Shown in pieces: positions 27,153-35,906 of a stretch of DNA of 55,071 nucleotides. This stretch comes from Olavius sp. associated proteobacterium Delta 1 (GTDB taxonomy: Bacteria; Desulfobacterota; Desulfobacteria; Desulfobacterales; JAFDCJ01), in contig CACVKW010000753.1 of the NCBI GenBank assembly GCA_902749685.1, positions 1-55,071 of the forward strand. Direction: 5' to 3'. The translations under genes were made by a program, and so were the position numbers. The notes under the pieces are model-generated. The model was not told where the DNA came from, ran no database searches, and saw only the letters and a program-made list of their open reading frames with translations. The stretch's first letter is position 1. Every line of letters begins with the position of its first letter.

Positions 27153-28109
27153 ATGACATTCAAACTATATCTCGCACCCTTGCGGGGCTTTACTGATTAT
27201 ATCTACCGCAATACTTTTTCCCGACATTTCGACGGTTGCGACGCTGCGGTCACCCCTTTTATACCGACCTTGAAGACAATTCGCGTCAAACCATCGCATC
27301 TCAAGGATGTCCTGCCTGAAAACAACTCGGCCATGCCCATCGTTCCCCAAATCATCGGCAACAACCATGAAAATTTTATCCCCCTTGCCGGGCAACTGTC
27401 TGACCTGGGCTATAAAACAGTAAACTGGAATCTGGGGTGTCCTTTCCCAATGGTCGCCAAGAAACAGCGTGGTTCCGGTTTGCTGCCGTACCCGGAGAAG
27501 ATTGATAATTTCCTGAAAAAAACAGTCCCCGCCATTCCCAACCGGCTGTCGATAAAAATCCGTCTGGGTCGCAAGACTCCCGATGAGATATTTAAGCTCA
27601 TACCGATTTTCAACCGCTATCCATTGCAGGAAATAATAATTCATCCCAGAACCGGCAAACAGATGTACGATGGCGAACCGGACCTGGATGCATTTGAAAA
27701 ATGCATTGATATGACCCATCATCGAATTGTCTACAACGGTGATATTATTGATTTGAAAAGTTTCAAAAACCTCTCGGCCCGCTTTCCAACCACCGACTCC
27801 TGGATGATCGGCCGCGGCGCAATCATCAATCCTTTTTTGCCGGCCATCATCAAAACCGGTAAAGATAACTTCAGCAACCAGGTCGAAACTTTCAGACACT
27901 TTTACGAAGAGTTGTTCGAAGAGTATCAAAAGGTATTTTCGGGCCCCGGTCATCTTCTGGAACGAATGAAGGGGTTTTGGTTTTATTTTTCCCAGTCGTT
28001 TAAAGACGGCCGCAAAATCCGTAAAAAAGTCCACCGCACCCTTAAGCTCCCGCGCTATCTGGAAATTGTGGAGCGGTTTTTTGAAGAAGATGCGGAATGG
28101 GAAAAATGA
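27153..28109 (+). CDS. tRNA-dihydrouridine synthase family protein
   Basis: FMN-dependent TIM-barrel reductase of 318 residues that converts uridines to dihydrouridine in tRNA loops. The start YLAPLRGFTDYIYRN is typical of the family. The catalytic cysteine is in VNWNLGCPFPMV near residue 95, and the FMN and RNA-contact residues are in IHPRTGKQMYDGEP and VYNGDI, with MIGRGAIINPFL late. It could be DusB- or DusC-like; the target position cannot be assigned. Repeat DNA lies on both sides, so it appears monocistronic. Confidence 0.93.
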   Translation: MTFKLYLAPLRGFTDYIYRNTFSRHFDGCDAAVTPFIPTLKTIRVKPSHLKDVLPENNSAMPIVPQIIGNNHENFIPLAGQLSDLGYKTVNWNLGCPFPMVAKKQRGSGLLPYPEKIDNFLKKTVPAIPNRLSIKIRLGRKTPDEIFKLIPIFNRYPLQEIIIHPRTGKQMYDGEPDLDAFEKCIDMTHHRIVYNGDIIDLKSFKNLSARFPTTDSWMIGRGAIINPFLPAIIKTGKDNFSNQVETFRHFYEELFEEYQKVFSGPGHLLERMKGFWFYFSQSFKDGRKIRKKVHRTLKLPRYLEIVERFFEEDAEWEK

Positions 28110-28111
28110 GT

Positions 28112-28278
28112 TGATTAGTTTATTGAGTTGATGGGTTTGTTGAGTTAGAAGACTAGTCTCTTAATTTTGATTTCATTGCATTTTATGAAAAAGCTTGTTT
28201 CACCACGAAGTTCACGAAGAAACCCTGAAGTCATGTATTCTATTTTTGCCTTAGCGTTCTTCGTGGTCTTCGTGGCTT
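28112..28278. repeat. Word-like repeats after dus: families F and C
   Basis: 28112-28148 is a run of TTGATTAGTTTATTGAGTTG-type words that recur inverted at 43527-43556. At 28199-28218 the arm TTCACCACGAAGTTCACGAA pairs imperfectly with TTCTTCGTGGTCTTCGTGG at 28257-28275. No gene lies between 28110 and 28355. Confidence 0.5.
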
Positions 28279-28355
28279 GATTTCATTTTGGTTCCCCGAA
28301 AAGCGGGATTTACGCTTCGCTTCATCCGGGTTGTCCGGATTAGGTACTTGAATGC

Positions 28356-28823
28356 TTATGCGTTTACGGTCATGTACTCATCCGGCGTCAAGACTTTACC
28401 GGTGTATTTGTCCTTGAAGTGCTCATTATCCCAGGTAACCATGGTTGAAACGAATGAAAGGGATTTCTCGGCAACCGCCATTATCAAAGCATCACCGAAG
28501 GAGGATTTTTTAGACAATATATCAAATAACCGACGGATCTCTATGTCTGGTAAATCACTTTTAAGATCGGGCTCAGGTAGGACAGTAATATTAAATCGAT
28601 CACAAAAATAAGTCCATAAATCAAGTAATTGATCCCGGTTGAGATTAAACGAAAGAATACCGCAAAGCTCCAATAAATTAACAATGGTGGTGAAACCGTT
28701 GCCATTTCGACCAACAGAGGAAAGAAACGCTTGGTTCACCCGATAGTTTATGTCTCTTTTGTACCGGAGATCAATCACAAATATGTTTGTATCGATTAAA
28801 ATCAGCTCCTGTTCCGCACCCAC
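28356..28823 (-). CDS. PIN-domain toxin (VapC-like)
   Basis: Predicted ribonuclease toxin of about 155 residues. PIN acidic residues are visible in LILIDTNIFVIDL (first Asp), TTIVNLLELCG (Glu) and SFGDALIMAVAE (Asp), with a later TWDNEHF. I place the start at GTG 28821-28823 because GGGAGG lies seven bases upstream; it overlaps the antitoxin by 22 bases. It forms a type II toxin-antitoxin pair with the Phd-like gene before it and should cut RNA when free. The pairing of Phd-like with PIN is common. Confidence 0.85.
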   Translation of the reverse strand: MGAEQELILIDTNIFVIDLRYKRDINYRVNQAFLSSVGRNGNGFTTIVNLLELCGILSFNLNRDQLLDLWTYFCDRFNITVLPEPDLKSDLPDIEIRRLFDILSKKSSFGDALIMAVAEKSLSFVSTMVTWDNEHFKDKYTGKVLTPDEYMTVNA

Positions 28824-29065
28824 TCGGTTGCCTCCCGCCAATTCTTAAATTCAGAGTTTGTGCTATTGAGCGTGGATTCAATTTTTTCCCAGGCTTTTAC
28901 TGATTCATTAACCCTGTTTAACTCCTTTATATCATTTTTGATGGTGGGTTCAATTACAGCAAGAGGCTTTCCGCGATAGGTCAACGTAAGCCGTTCACCG
29001 GATTTTATTCGTCTGATCACTTCGCCTGTTTTTTGTTTTAATTGCTTTGCTGTGATTGTTCCCAT
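28802..29065 (-). CDS. Phd/YefM-family antitoxin
   Basis: An 87-residue DNA-binding antitoxin. The N-terminal part TITAKQLKQKTGEVIRRIKSG and GKPLAVIEP form the Phd/YefM fold, and the C-terminal helix should wrap the PIN toxin. ATG 29063-29065 is preferred over an upstream TTG because GGAGGTG sits six bases before it. It likely represses its own promoter, where AAGTAGATACTT/AAGTGTCTA sequences overlap the -10 region. Confidence 0.87.
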   Translation of the reverse strand: MGTITAKQLKQKTGEVIRRIKSGERLTLTYRGKPLAVIEPTIKNDIKELNRVNESVKAWEKIESTLNSTNSEFKNWREATEWVRNRS

Positions 29066-29096
29066 GTGCAGCACCTCCAAATAGACACTTAATAAT

Positions 29097-29125
29097 AAAG
29101 TATCTACTTAACATTGTTTTGTCAA
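29097..29125 (-). promoter_or_regulatory. Sigma-70-type promoter of the Phd/PIN operon
   Basis: On the minus strand TTGACA (29120-29125) and TACTTT (29097-29102) are separated by 17 bases. The near-palindrome AAGTAGATACTT covers the -10 element and a related TTAAGTGTCTA lies just downstream. Autoregulation by the antitoxin is inferred. Confidence 0.6.
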
Positions 29126-29329
29126 TTTAAAAGTGTCCCAGCAAGATGTCCCGGTGTCGAATTTAACATCAAAGGCTCCCATACTAGCTTTCTAATGTCC
29201 ATTAATCACAGGAAATTTTCATTATAATGCATAGTTGAAATTGGCACATTGTGGCATATCTTATTTTTTAAATTACATCATATAATAATTAAGATTTAAA
29301 AGCTTCTATTTTTATGGCTGAATCTGAGT

Positions 29330-29470
29330 TCAGGTAACTGCTGCTACTGATCCGGAAAAAAGAAGCTTCGCGCCTGATTTTAAGGAGCTCAGGAATGATG
29401 CGCAAAAGTGCGAAGCTAAAGAACGGCTGTATTCGAAGGCAAATTTTTCTGAGAACATACGCTTTTAAAA
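29330..29470 (+). ncRNA. Candidate structured RNA of unknown class
   Basis: No gene fits here, but base-pairing is conspicuous. AGCTTCGC (29363-29370) can pair with GCGAAGCT (29409-29416), enclosing CCTGA/TCAGG and a GCGC/GTGC hairpin. A strong intrinsic terminator follows at 29471. No open frame follows closely, so a small RNA or leader remnant is likelier than a riboswitch. I compared it with SRP RNA and GEMM motifs and found no match. Strand is set by the terminator U-run and is uncertain. Confidence 0.3.
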
Positions 29471-29508
29471 AAAGCTCATACCATCACGGGATGGCATGGG
29501 CTTTTTTT
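29471..29508 (+). terminator. Intrinsic terminator, possibly bidirectional
   Basis: AAAGCTCATACCATC (29471-29485) pairs with GATGGCATGGGCTTT (29490-29504), with one G-U and one mismatch and a four-base loop. It is followed by a T-run to 29508. An A-run precedes it, so it may also stop transcription coming from the right. Confidence 0.75.
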
Positions 29509-29706
29509 GTATGAACTGCCTGCCCGCCCGCGTGACTGGCAAGATCCTTTTTCCAACTATATGAAGAGGCGGCAACACGGGGCGGGCGGGTTTTACATCC
29601 AGGCCTGAAATTAAGCAGACAAAAAAACATCTATACCAATATCATGGCCTTTGCCAATTTCGAAGTGGCACACGGCTCAGGGCGCAAGGCTCAAGGTGAA
29701 AATACT

Positions 29707-29928
29707 TTATTTACTTATGGGCAATTGTTGGCAGCGGATTCTATTGTCTCCGACAGGTAAGAGTGCGCCTTTATCAAGAGCATCAGCAAGACGATCTATG
29801 ATTCTGTCGCAGAATTTATTCACATTCTCGGAACGCATATTTTTAAGTCTGAAGATGACGACCGAGGGTGATTTAGTCCCCGCAGTGGCAAGAAGTTTTC
29901 CGAAGTCTAAATCATGAGGCAGGACTAT
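29707..29928 (-). pseudogene. 5'-truncated DUF5615-like (Mut7-C/PIN) toxin remnant
   Basis: The minus strand encodes about 73 residues, from IVLPHDLDFGKLLATAG to a stop at 29707-29709. The pattern HDLDFG followed by SVVIFRL and ending with a RIR-hydrophobic-LPI tail is typical of the C-terminal two thirds of DUF5615 toxins. A TGA stands directly before the first retained codon and there is no start, so the N-terminal third and any antitoxin partner are missing. It is dead or a reduced relic. Confidence 0.6.
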
Positions 29929-30011
29929 TCATGTTTTGCATAATTTACAATTCTTATCGTATTAAGTCAACCATACTGTATTTAAGCTAAAACTAATCGT
30001 TGGGATTGCAA

Positions 30012-32099
30012 ATGATATGCATTCAATGCCAATTCGACAATCGGGAAGGTGCCAAGTTCTGCAAAGAATGCGGTGCCAATTTGGAGGAGGCTTGCCTGCA
30101 ATGTGGAACTGTTTACCAGCTGGGCAGCAAATTTTGTGATGATTGCGGCTATAAATTGGATCCGGACATCGAGACGGATAAACCAGCTCCAAGCAGTGAA
30201 GGCGAGCGCAAATATGTTACCGTTCTTTTCTCAGATCTTTCCGGCTACACCGCTTTGTCGGAGAATCTCGATCCGGAAGAGGTCAAAGAGATAACGGGCT
30301 GGATTTTTGGTGATGTCTCCAAAATCGTCAGCAAATATGGCGGGTTCATCGAAAAGTATGTCGGCGATGCGGTCATGGCGCTATTTGGCGCCAATCAGTC
30401 CCATGAGGACGACCCGGTCAGGGCCATAAAAGCTGCTCAGGAAATTCATGGATTGGTTGATTCCATGAGCCCTAAGTATGAGGATATGGTTGGGCAACCG
30501 CTTTTGATGCACACGGGAATTAATACCGGTCTGGTGGTCACCGGTGAATTAAATCTGGAAAAAGGAGTTCACGGCGTTGCTGGTGATGCCGTCAACGTAG
30601 CCGCCCGTCTCAGCGATGTTGCGAGTTCAGGTGATATTCTGGTTGATCATGAAACCTACACCCGTTCAGAGGGATACTTTCAATTTGAAGAATTGGAGCC
30701 CATCCAGTTAAAAGGCAAATCAAAAGCCGTTCAGGTTCATAAGTTTTTATTTATCAAACAGCAGCCCCAGAAAATTCATCGCCTGCACGGTCTGCGGGCG
30801 GACTTGATCGGCCGCAAAGCTGAAATGGCTCAGCTCTCAGAAGCCATTCAAAATTTAGCCAATGGAAAAGGATCGGTGTTCTCCATCATTGGCACTGCCG
30901 GCACCGGAAAAAGCAGATTGATTGAAGAATTCAAAGCGAATTTGAACATAGAAGAGGCCCTGTGGCGCGAGGGTCATGCCTACCCCTATTCTCAAAATAT
31001 CCCCTATTTTCCATTAATCGATCTCATTAATCGAACGTTACAGATTGAAGAAGGTGATTCACCGGAAAAAATCAGAGAAAAAATAGAATCAAGCATGAAG
31101 CTTTTATTCGACGATAATGAAGACGTCACACCTTATATAGGAAGCCTATATTCACTTAATTATCCGGAAATAGAAAACGTGAGTCCTGAATTTTGGAAGT
31201 CTAAATTACAAAAAGGAATGCTCTTGCTATTATCAGCACTGACTAAACAAGGACTCACGATCATTTGCGTGGATGACATACACTGGGCAGATCCCTCCTC
31301 GCTGGATCTTGTGCGGTTCCTCTTATCTGAAATCAGGGAACCGGTTATATTCATTTGTGCATACAGACCGACTATCAAACTGTTTACAAGTCATCAGATA
31401 AGCACCCTTCCTCATCCATACCAGGAAATTGACCTGCAGGATCTTTCACGGTCAGAATCGCAGGAAATGGTTCAATCCCTTTTGAAAGCTGACAGGATAC
31501 CCTCTGATTTGCAGCGATTTATTCAGGAAAAGGTGGAGGGCAATCCATTTTATTTGGAAGAGGCTATCAATTCACTGATCGAATCGGATTTCCTGATTCG
31601 AGACAACGATGGCTGGCGAGTTACGAAGCAGATTAGCGATGCTGATATCTCGTCAACCGTTCAGGGCGTTATTTCTGCAAGAGTGGACCGATTGGAACAG
31701 GAATCTAAACGGATCCTGCAGGAGGCGTCGGTCATCGGTAGGTCATTTTATTACGAAATCCTGAAGAAGATCAGTGAACTTAAGGGAGGAATTGACAAAT
31801 GTCTCAGCGGTCTCGAACGCCTTGATCTTATCAAAGCAAAGAGTATCCAGCCGGAACTTGAATACTTCTTCAAGCATGCGCTCACCCAGGAAGTCGTCTA
31901 CAACGGTCTGCTTAAAAAAGAACGCCGCAAAATTCATAAACGCACCGGGCAAGTAATTGAACAGCTATTTGCTGACAGACTTCCGGAATTTTATGAAACC
32001 CTTTCCTATCATTTTAAAATGGGTCGATCTATCGGTAAAGCCATCCACTATCTCATGAAATTCGGGCGAAAAAAGTCTGGCAAGGTATGCATTGGATGA
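30012..32099 (+). CDS. Zinc-ribbon / class III cyclase / AAA ATPase protein (N-terminal part)
   Basis: Signalling protein that would make a cyclic nucleotide. The first 50 residues have two zinc-ribbon CxxC pairs (CIQCQFD, CKECGA, CLQCG, CDDCGY). Next is a class III nucleotidyl cyclase domain (about 65-240) with metal Asp residues in VLFSDLSGYT and EKYVGDAVMALFG. An AAA/NACHT-like ATPase follows (about 270-500) with GTAGTGKSRL and ICVDDIHWAD. The frame ends at 32099, but the family's TPR region continues in another frame from about 32064, so one extra G in the GGG at 32064-32066 appears to break the gene. ATG 30012 gives the family's MICxxC start. Confidence 0.85.
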   Translation: MICIQCQFDNREGAKFCKECGANLEEACLQCGTVYQLGSKFCDDCGYKLDPDIETDKPAPSSEGERKYVTVLFSDLSGYTALSENLDPEEVKEITGWIFGDVSKIVSKYGGFIEKYVGDAVMALFGANQSHEDDPVRAIKAAQEIHGLVDSMSPKYEDMVGQPLLMHTGINTGLVVTGELNLEKGVHGVAGDAVNVAARLSDVASSGDILVDHETYTRSEGYFQFEELEPIQLKGKSKAVQVHKFLFIKQQPQKIHRLHGLRADLIGRKAEMAQLSEAIQNLANGKGSVFSIIGTAGTGKSRLIEEFKANLNIEEALWREGHAYPYSQNIPYFPLIDLINRTLQIEEGDSPEKIREKIESSMKLLFDDNEDVTPYIGSLYSLNYPEIENVSPEFWKSKLQKGMLLLLSALTKQGLTIICVDDIHWADPSSLDLVRFLLSEIREPVIFICAYRPTIKLFTSHQISTLPHPYQEIDLQDLSRSESQEMVQSLLKADRIPSDLQRFIQEKVEGNPFYLEEAINSLIESDFLIRDNDGWRVTKQISDADISSTVQGVISARVDRLEQESKRILQEASVIGRSFYYEILKKISELKGGIDKCLSGLERLDLIKAKSIQPELEYFFKHALTQEVVYNGLLKKERRKIHKRTGQVIEQLFADRLPEFYETLSYHFKMGRSIGKAIHYLMKFGRKKSGKVCIG

Positions 32100-33135
32100 A
32101 TCTCATCAATACTATACCGAGGCGTACCAACTCATTGTTGAATTACCGAACAAAACAAAATCAGATAATGAACTGCTCATTGATCTGCTTATGAAGTGGG
32201 CCCTGGTGTTTTATTATCAGGGAGAATTCGGGAGATTAACCGACTTGTTTGAGGAACATCTGGATATAGCCAAAACACTTGATGGTAAATCAAGATATGG
32301 CATGTTCCGCGCTTGGCTGGGATTCGCTTTATTATGTCGCAATAGAATCAAAGATTCTTATGAATATCTTATGGAAGCTCTTGAAATTGGTGAGCAATTA
32401 AATGACCAAAAGCTTATCGGCTATACCTGCACCTGGCTTCCATGGACCTGTGCTTACTATGGATTACTTGACGAGGCCATCAATTATGGTGAAAGAGCTC
32501 AGGAAATATCAAGAGTTTATCCGTCGGATCAATACATATATTTTAAATCCCTGGGCGGGATGGCCCTGGCAACCTATTTAAAGGGAGATAAGCAGCGGCT
32601 TTTTGAAATAGGGAAAAAACTTGTCGATTTTGGCCGCAAACAATCAAACATTCGAAGCCAATCCATGGGCCACGGTTTTATTGGCGGTGCGTATGCATTA
32701 GAAGGCAATTTACAGGCGGCTGTTGAAAATGGCGAAAAGGGCGTAGGGATCGCCGCAGATCCGTTCTATGCTGAATATGGCAGGGGCTTGCTTGGAAGAT
32801 TCTATTTATCAAATAATCAAATTGAAAAAGCCGAAAAAAGTTTATGCCGATCACTGCAATTTGGGGAAGAATTCAGGATTGAGATTTTGGTAGCGGCATC
32901 TCAGGTATTTTTAGGTGTCATCAAAATTGCCAGAGGCCACATGATCTCAGGTTTGAAATTATTGAAAAAGGGTCAGCGCACGTGTGCCGAAGGTCATATG
33001 ATTTGTGAACGAGGATTAATTGACCGATTTAGCGGCGGGAGTCCTTATTTGCAGCTTCCCAAATTCGTCGGTATTCCGCTCGAACACTTTCGTCAAGTTT
33101 ATCCTTTAATTCCAGTGGCAGGTTCAGCGCTATAA
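32092..33135 (+). pseudogene. Detached TPR C-terminal region of the cyclase-ATPase gene
   Basis: Helical, TPR-like region out of frame with the preceding cyclase-ATPase part; joining at about 32064 gives KFGEKSLARYALDESHQYY, the expected continuation. Repeated helical pairs (for example YGERAQEISRVYPSDQYIYF within its turn) run to about residue 305. The last 30 or so residues overlap the nucleotidyltransferase gene on the opposite strand and look unnatural, so the 3' end also appears lost at about 33028. If the frameshift is a sequencing error, the protein would be a single polypeptide of about 1,000 residues, shorter at the C-terminus than usual. Confidence 0.7.
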
Positions 33136-33676
33136 TCAAATCCTGAACATCAGCCAGATCACGCATGCGATGGGTCGCACTCAACCCGGAGGCCAATTTG
33201 AGTTCAATCAGTTTTGCAAGATTAATTACCATTATATCGTCTTGTTCGACTGTCGTCTGGCCTACAGGCTCAGGAAAGGAAACCGGTTTAGGCAATCCGT
33301 CACCGGGAAATTCGCCGGCGGTAATAATTTCGATTTTAACATTGGTCTCTGTGTCACGAAATGATTTTGCAGCACCGGGAAAATTCGCAACATATCCTTT
33401 ACCGACGAGTTTCTCTCGGAATCGCGCCAGTCCTTCGGGAGTTAACAGGATATCAACATCAAGGGTCATACGGACGTATCCATGTGCGGCCAGGGCCATG
33501 CCACCGATAATAGCATAAGGGATACCTTCGCCTTCCAGGCGTTGGGCCAAACGTCTCATGGTCTCGAAAACAATACCTTTTTTCATAAAAAAATCATCCG
33601 CTAACGTAAGTACATCATGGAAAGATCTATCTCTCCGTTTGGGAATGGAGCCCGTTGTTGGGTTGGAAGGTGACAT
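33029..33676 (-). CDS. Nucleotidyltransferase-fold protein (AbiEii/DUF6036-like)
   Basis: About 215 residues. The nucleotidyltransferase core reads YAIIGGMALAAHGYVRMT, then LDVDILLTPEG with the two catalytic Asp residues, and a third acidic strand VKIEIITAG. The C-terminal half is helical and contains LAKLIELKLASGLS followed by RDLADVQDLI, typical of stand-alone members linked to toxin-antitoxin or abortive-infection loci. No partner is evident next to it. ATG 33676 is chosen over an upstream GTG, without a good ribosome-binding site. Its 3' end abuts the truncated TPR region, suggesting it arrived by the event that cut that gene. Confidence 0.75.
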   Translation of the reverse strand: MSPSNPTTGSIPKRRDRSFHDVLTLADDFFMKKGIVFETMRRLAQRLEGEGIPYAIIGGMALAAHGYVRMTLDVDILLTPEGLARFREKLVGKGYVANFPGAAKSFRDTETNVKIEIITAGEFPGDGLPKPVSFPEPVGQTTVEQDDIMVINLAKLIELKLASGLSATHRMRDLADVQDLIIALNLPLELKDKLDESVRAEYRRIWEAANKDSRR

Positions 33677-33906
33677 ATTCAGCACAATAACAGACTATTG
33701 GTTAATCGGTCAAATTTAATGTGAAATATCTAAATTTCTATCGAAGGATGATGTGTGTCAGTGAAATAAATCAAGTGTTCAAAACAAATGATTGGAAACT
33801 GTCAAAAATATAATTTGGGGTGTAATTTAATTCACCCAGTTGATAATTGCTTATGAAGTGTATTATTGCTGCTTCTGCATTATAACATTATTGGCAAGGT
33901 ACAGAA

Positions 33907-34746
33907 ATGATAAACAACCAAAGAGTTGTGCTGGTTACCGGAGCATCCGCTGGAATCGGCAAATGCTGTGCTGATTATCTTACGCTGGAAGGTAACCGCG
34001 TATATGGAACAAGTCGCAGAGCCAATTCGACTGACAGCGAGCAAAGGTCTTCAAAAAGAAATTTGTTTCGATTGATCCAAATGGATGTGACCAATGATTC
34101 ATCGGTTAAGAAAGGGATTGACTCCATCATCGCCCGGGAATCACGCCTTGATGCCGTCGTGAATAACGCCGGCTATGCAATAATTGGCTCTCTGGAAGAT
34201 ACCACAGTTAAAGAAGCAAAATCCCAGCTTGAAACAAACTTTTTCGGTGCCTTGCGGGTTTGCCGCGCAGTTTTGCCCATCATGCGCCGGCAACGCACCG
34301 GATATATCGTCAATATCAGCTCCATTGGCGGATTGATCGGCCTGCCTTTCCAGAGTGCCTACTGCGCGAGTAAGTTTGCACTTGAGGGCGCGATGGAAGC
34401 CCTGCGGATAGAGGTGCGGCCCTTCGGCATCCACGTTGTATTGATTGAACCCGGCGATTTTAAAACTGAAATTACACAGCATCGACAACTAGCTGTGGCA
34501 TCAAAACGCAATTCAGCTTATCGTGACATATTTAATAGGGTTTTACGAACAGTGGAATCCGGCGAGCGAAATGGCCCGACCCCGGAACTGGTTGCTGAAC
34601 TTATCAATAATGTCATAAGCACGAAATCACCGCGTCTTCGTTATACCGTTGGTAATATCTCTCAAAGAATCGCTGTGCCGTTAAAAAAGATTCTACCTTC
34701 CCGCCTTTTTGAATCTCTTATCTCCGGCAGTTTTCAGGCGAGTTAA
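33907..34746 (+). CDS. Short-chain dehydrogenase/reductase (SDR)
   Basis: NAD(P)H-dependent oxidoreductase of 279 residues. The cofactor loop is VTGASAGIG (residues 11-19), the NNAG motif is at VVNNAGYAI, the catalytic Ser is in VNISSIGG and the YxxxK pair is in YCASKFALEG. The GDFKTEIT loop and C-terminal extension are typical of classical SDRs acting on retinol- or steroid-like or other hydrophobic alcohols; the real substrate is unknown. It has its own leader and no obvious operon partners. Confidence 0.92.
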   Translation: MINNQRVVLVTGASAGIGKCCADYLTLEGNRVYGTSRRANSTDSEQRSSKRNLFRLIQMDVTNDSSVKKGIDSIIARESRLDAVVNNAGYAIIGSLEDTTVKEAKSQLETNFFGALRVCRAVLPIMRRQRTGYIVNISSIGGLIGLPFQSAYCASKFALEGAMEALRIEVRPFGIHVVLIEPGDFKTEITQHRQLAVASKRNSAYRDIFNRVLRTVESGERNGPTPELVAELINNVISTKSPRLRYTVGNISQRIAVPLKKILPSRLFESLISGSFQAS

Positions 34747-35057
34747 GTCGAAAATATCCTTAAATTATAAAAGGTTAGATTATAACTGAGCAATAATTAT
34801 CTTGACAATAACTATCACCATGTGGTACGCATCAAGCGGTCGGATCCAATGAATCGCCGGCGTGAATCGCCAGCGTCGCTTAAACCAGCTCTCTTACGGT
34901 TTGTTCCTGAATTAATTGACCTCAGCGCTTTCTCTTCAGGTTAGAACAGAAACTTCCGACTGACCGGCCAATCATTTGTTATTTCTTTAAATCGGTCGCA
35001 ACAATCGTGTAAAGTCTTAGGGATCTGAAAATTCGTGCCTCAAAGGCGGAGGCAAAA
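34747..35057. other. Gene-free gap between the SDR and a cyclase gene
   Basis: About 310 bases with no convincing coding frame on either strand. A short hairpin-like string GAATCGCCGGCGTGAATCGC occurs at 34852-34871. Nothing else stands out. Confidence 0.4.
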
Positions 35058-35167
35058 ATGCAGACAAATGTAAAATCGAAATTAGGCGAGGATTTGAGAA
35101 TGTCTAACAAGCCTCGCACCATCTCCGAACGGGATGGCTTGCCGAACTCATTGGCACCGAGCTGGGA

Positions 35168-35707
35168 GTGAAATCTGACAAAACCCGGTCAACAAATCCG
35201 TCTAACGGCGCTGCAAAAACCCACGGCCGACAGCTTCTCACGGTGCTATTTACCGATATGGTTCATTCAACAGAAACAGCCGTAGCATATGGTGACATAA
35301 AATGGCGAAGTCTTATAGATCGGCATCATGCTTTGGTGCGTACCGCGCTTTTGCAGTTCCTTGGCCGGGAAATCGATACCGCCGGTGACGGTTTTTTCGC
35401 AACTTTTGAGCAACCAGCCAACGCCATCCAATGTGCATCCGCCGTCAGTCAACAGGTTAGCGAACTCGACCTCGAAATCCGGGCCGGTTTGCATCTTGGA
35501 GAATGCGATGTAACAGAAGACGCGGTGCGCGGAATTACGGTTCATATCGGCGCCCGGGTGGCCGCCAGGGCCAGTGCCGGAGAGGTCTTAGTCTCCGGCA
35601 CCCTAAAAGATGCATTGGCCGGATCCGAAATTCGCTTTAAAAAGCGCGGCGCCTACGAACTAAAAGGGATCCCCGGAGAGTGGAAATTATCCGCGGTCGA
35701 ACTTTAA
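35168..35707 (+). CDS. Class III adenylate/guanylate cyclase domain protein
   Basis: A 179-residue, essentially single-domain cyclase. Metal-binding aspartates are in LLTVLFTDMVHSTE and EIDTAGDGFFATFE, with the HIGARVAARA helix and a terminal YELKGIPGEW, which is the subgroup usually fused to other domains. The open frame begins with GTG 35168. Upstream, ATG 35058 with GGCGGAGG starts MQTNVKSKLGEDLR and can be joined to this frame by restoring one G in the GGG at 35131-35133, giving GWLAELIGTELG before the GTG. So the real gene may start at 35058 and be frameshifted, or the GTG product alone is made. Confidence 0.8.
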   Translation: MKSDKTRSTNPSNGAAKTHGRQLLTVLFTDMVHSTETAVAYGDIKWRSLIDRHHALVRTALLQFLGREIDTAGDGFFATFEQPANAIQCASAVSQQVSELDLEIRAGLHLGECDVTEDAVRGITVHIGARVAARASAGEVLVSGTLKDALAGSEIRFKKRGAYELKGIPGEWKLSAVEL

Positions 35708-35769
35708 GCACTTATGGCTTTCTTGAAAAAGAAAACAATGAAAGATCAGAACCGCCTGAGTCAATTTAA

Positions 35770-35883
35770 AGAAATCTGTTAATGCTGGTGATGTATCCGA
35801 TTCTACTAATTCTCTACTTTAAGCTTGCGAGAAAGGAAGAAAAGCATGTTGAGAAAAATTTAGCAATAAAATCAATTGCCTAA
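35770..35883 (+). pseudogene. C-terminal remnant of a membrane methyltransferase (ICMT-like)
   Basis: Thirty-odd codons read LLMLVMYPILLILYFKLARK and then EEKHVEKNLA before a stop at 35881. A final hydrophobic helix followed by a K/R-x-E-E-K segment is how isoprenylcysteine carboxyl methyltransferase-like proteins end. There is a stop directly upstream, so only the tail survives. The family assignment rests on this short stretch. Confidence 0.4.
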
Positions 35884-35906
35884 TAAGATAGTGAGAGGTA
35901 TTCATT

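Noticed and set aside
27165..28034. Long open frame antisense to the dihydrouridine synthase gene
   Set aside because: It lies entirely opposite a gene with clear family motifs, and its translation shows no domain pattern; it is a codon-bias shadow.
29255..29275. Possible second sigma-54 promoter (TTGGCACATTGTGGCAT)
   Set aside because: The spacing between the GG and GC elements is one base short, and the -12 TTGC is not present.
29340..29370. Partial likeness to the SRP RNA core (GATCCGGAA and AGAAGC)
   Set aside because: The conserved GGTCAGGTCCGGAAGGAAGCAG core is not matched closely enough, and the flanking stem is absent.
29380..29440. Possible cyclic-di-GMP-I (GEMM) riboswitch
   Set aside because: The GGCAAACC and ACGCAAAGCC consensus segments could not be found in the right order.
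29651..29917. Plus-strand open frame of 88 codons
   Set aside because: The minus strand of the same DNA encodes a recognisable toxin remnant, so this frame is its shadow.
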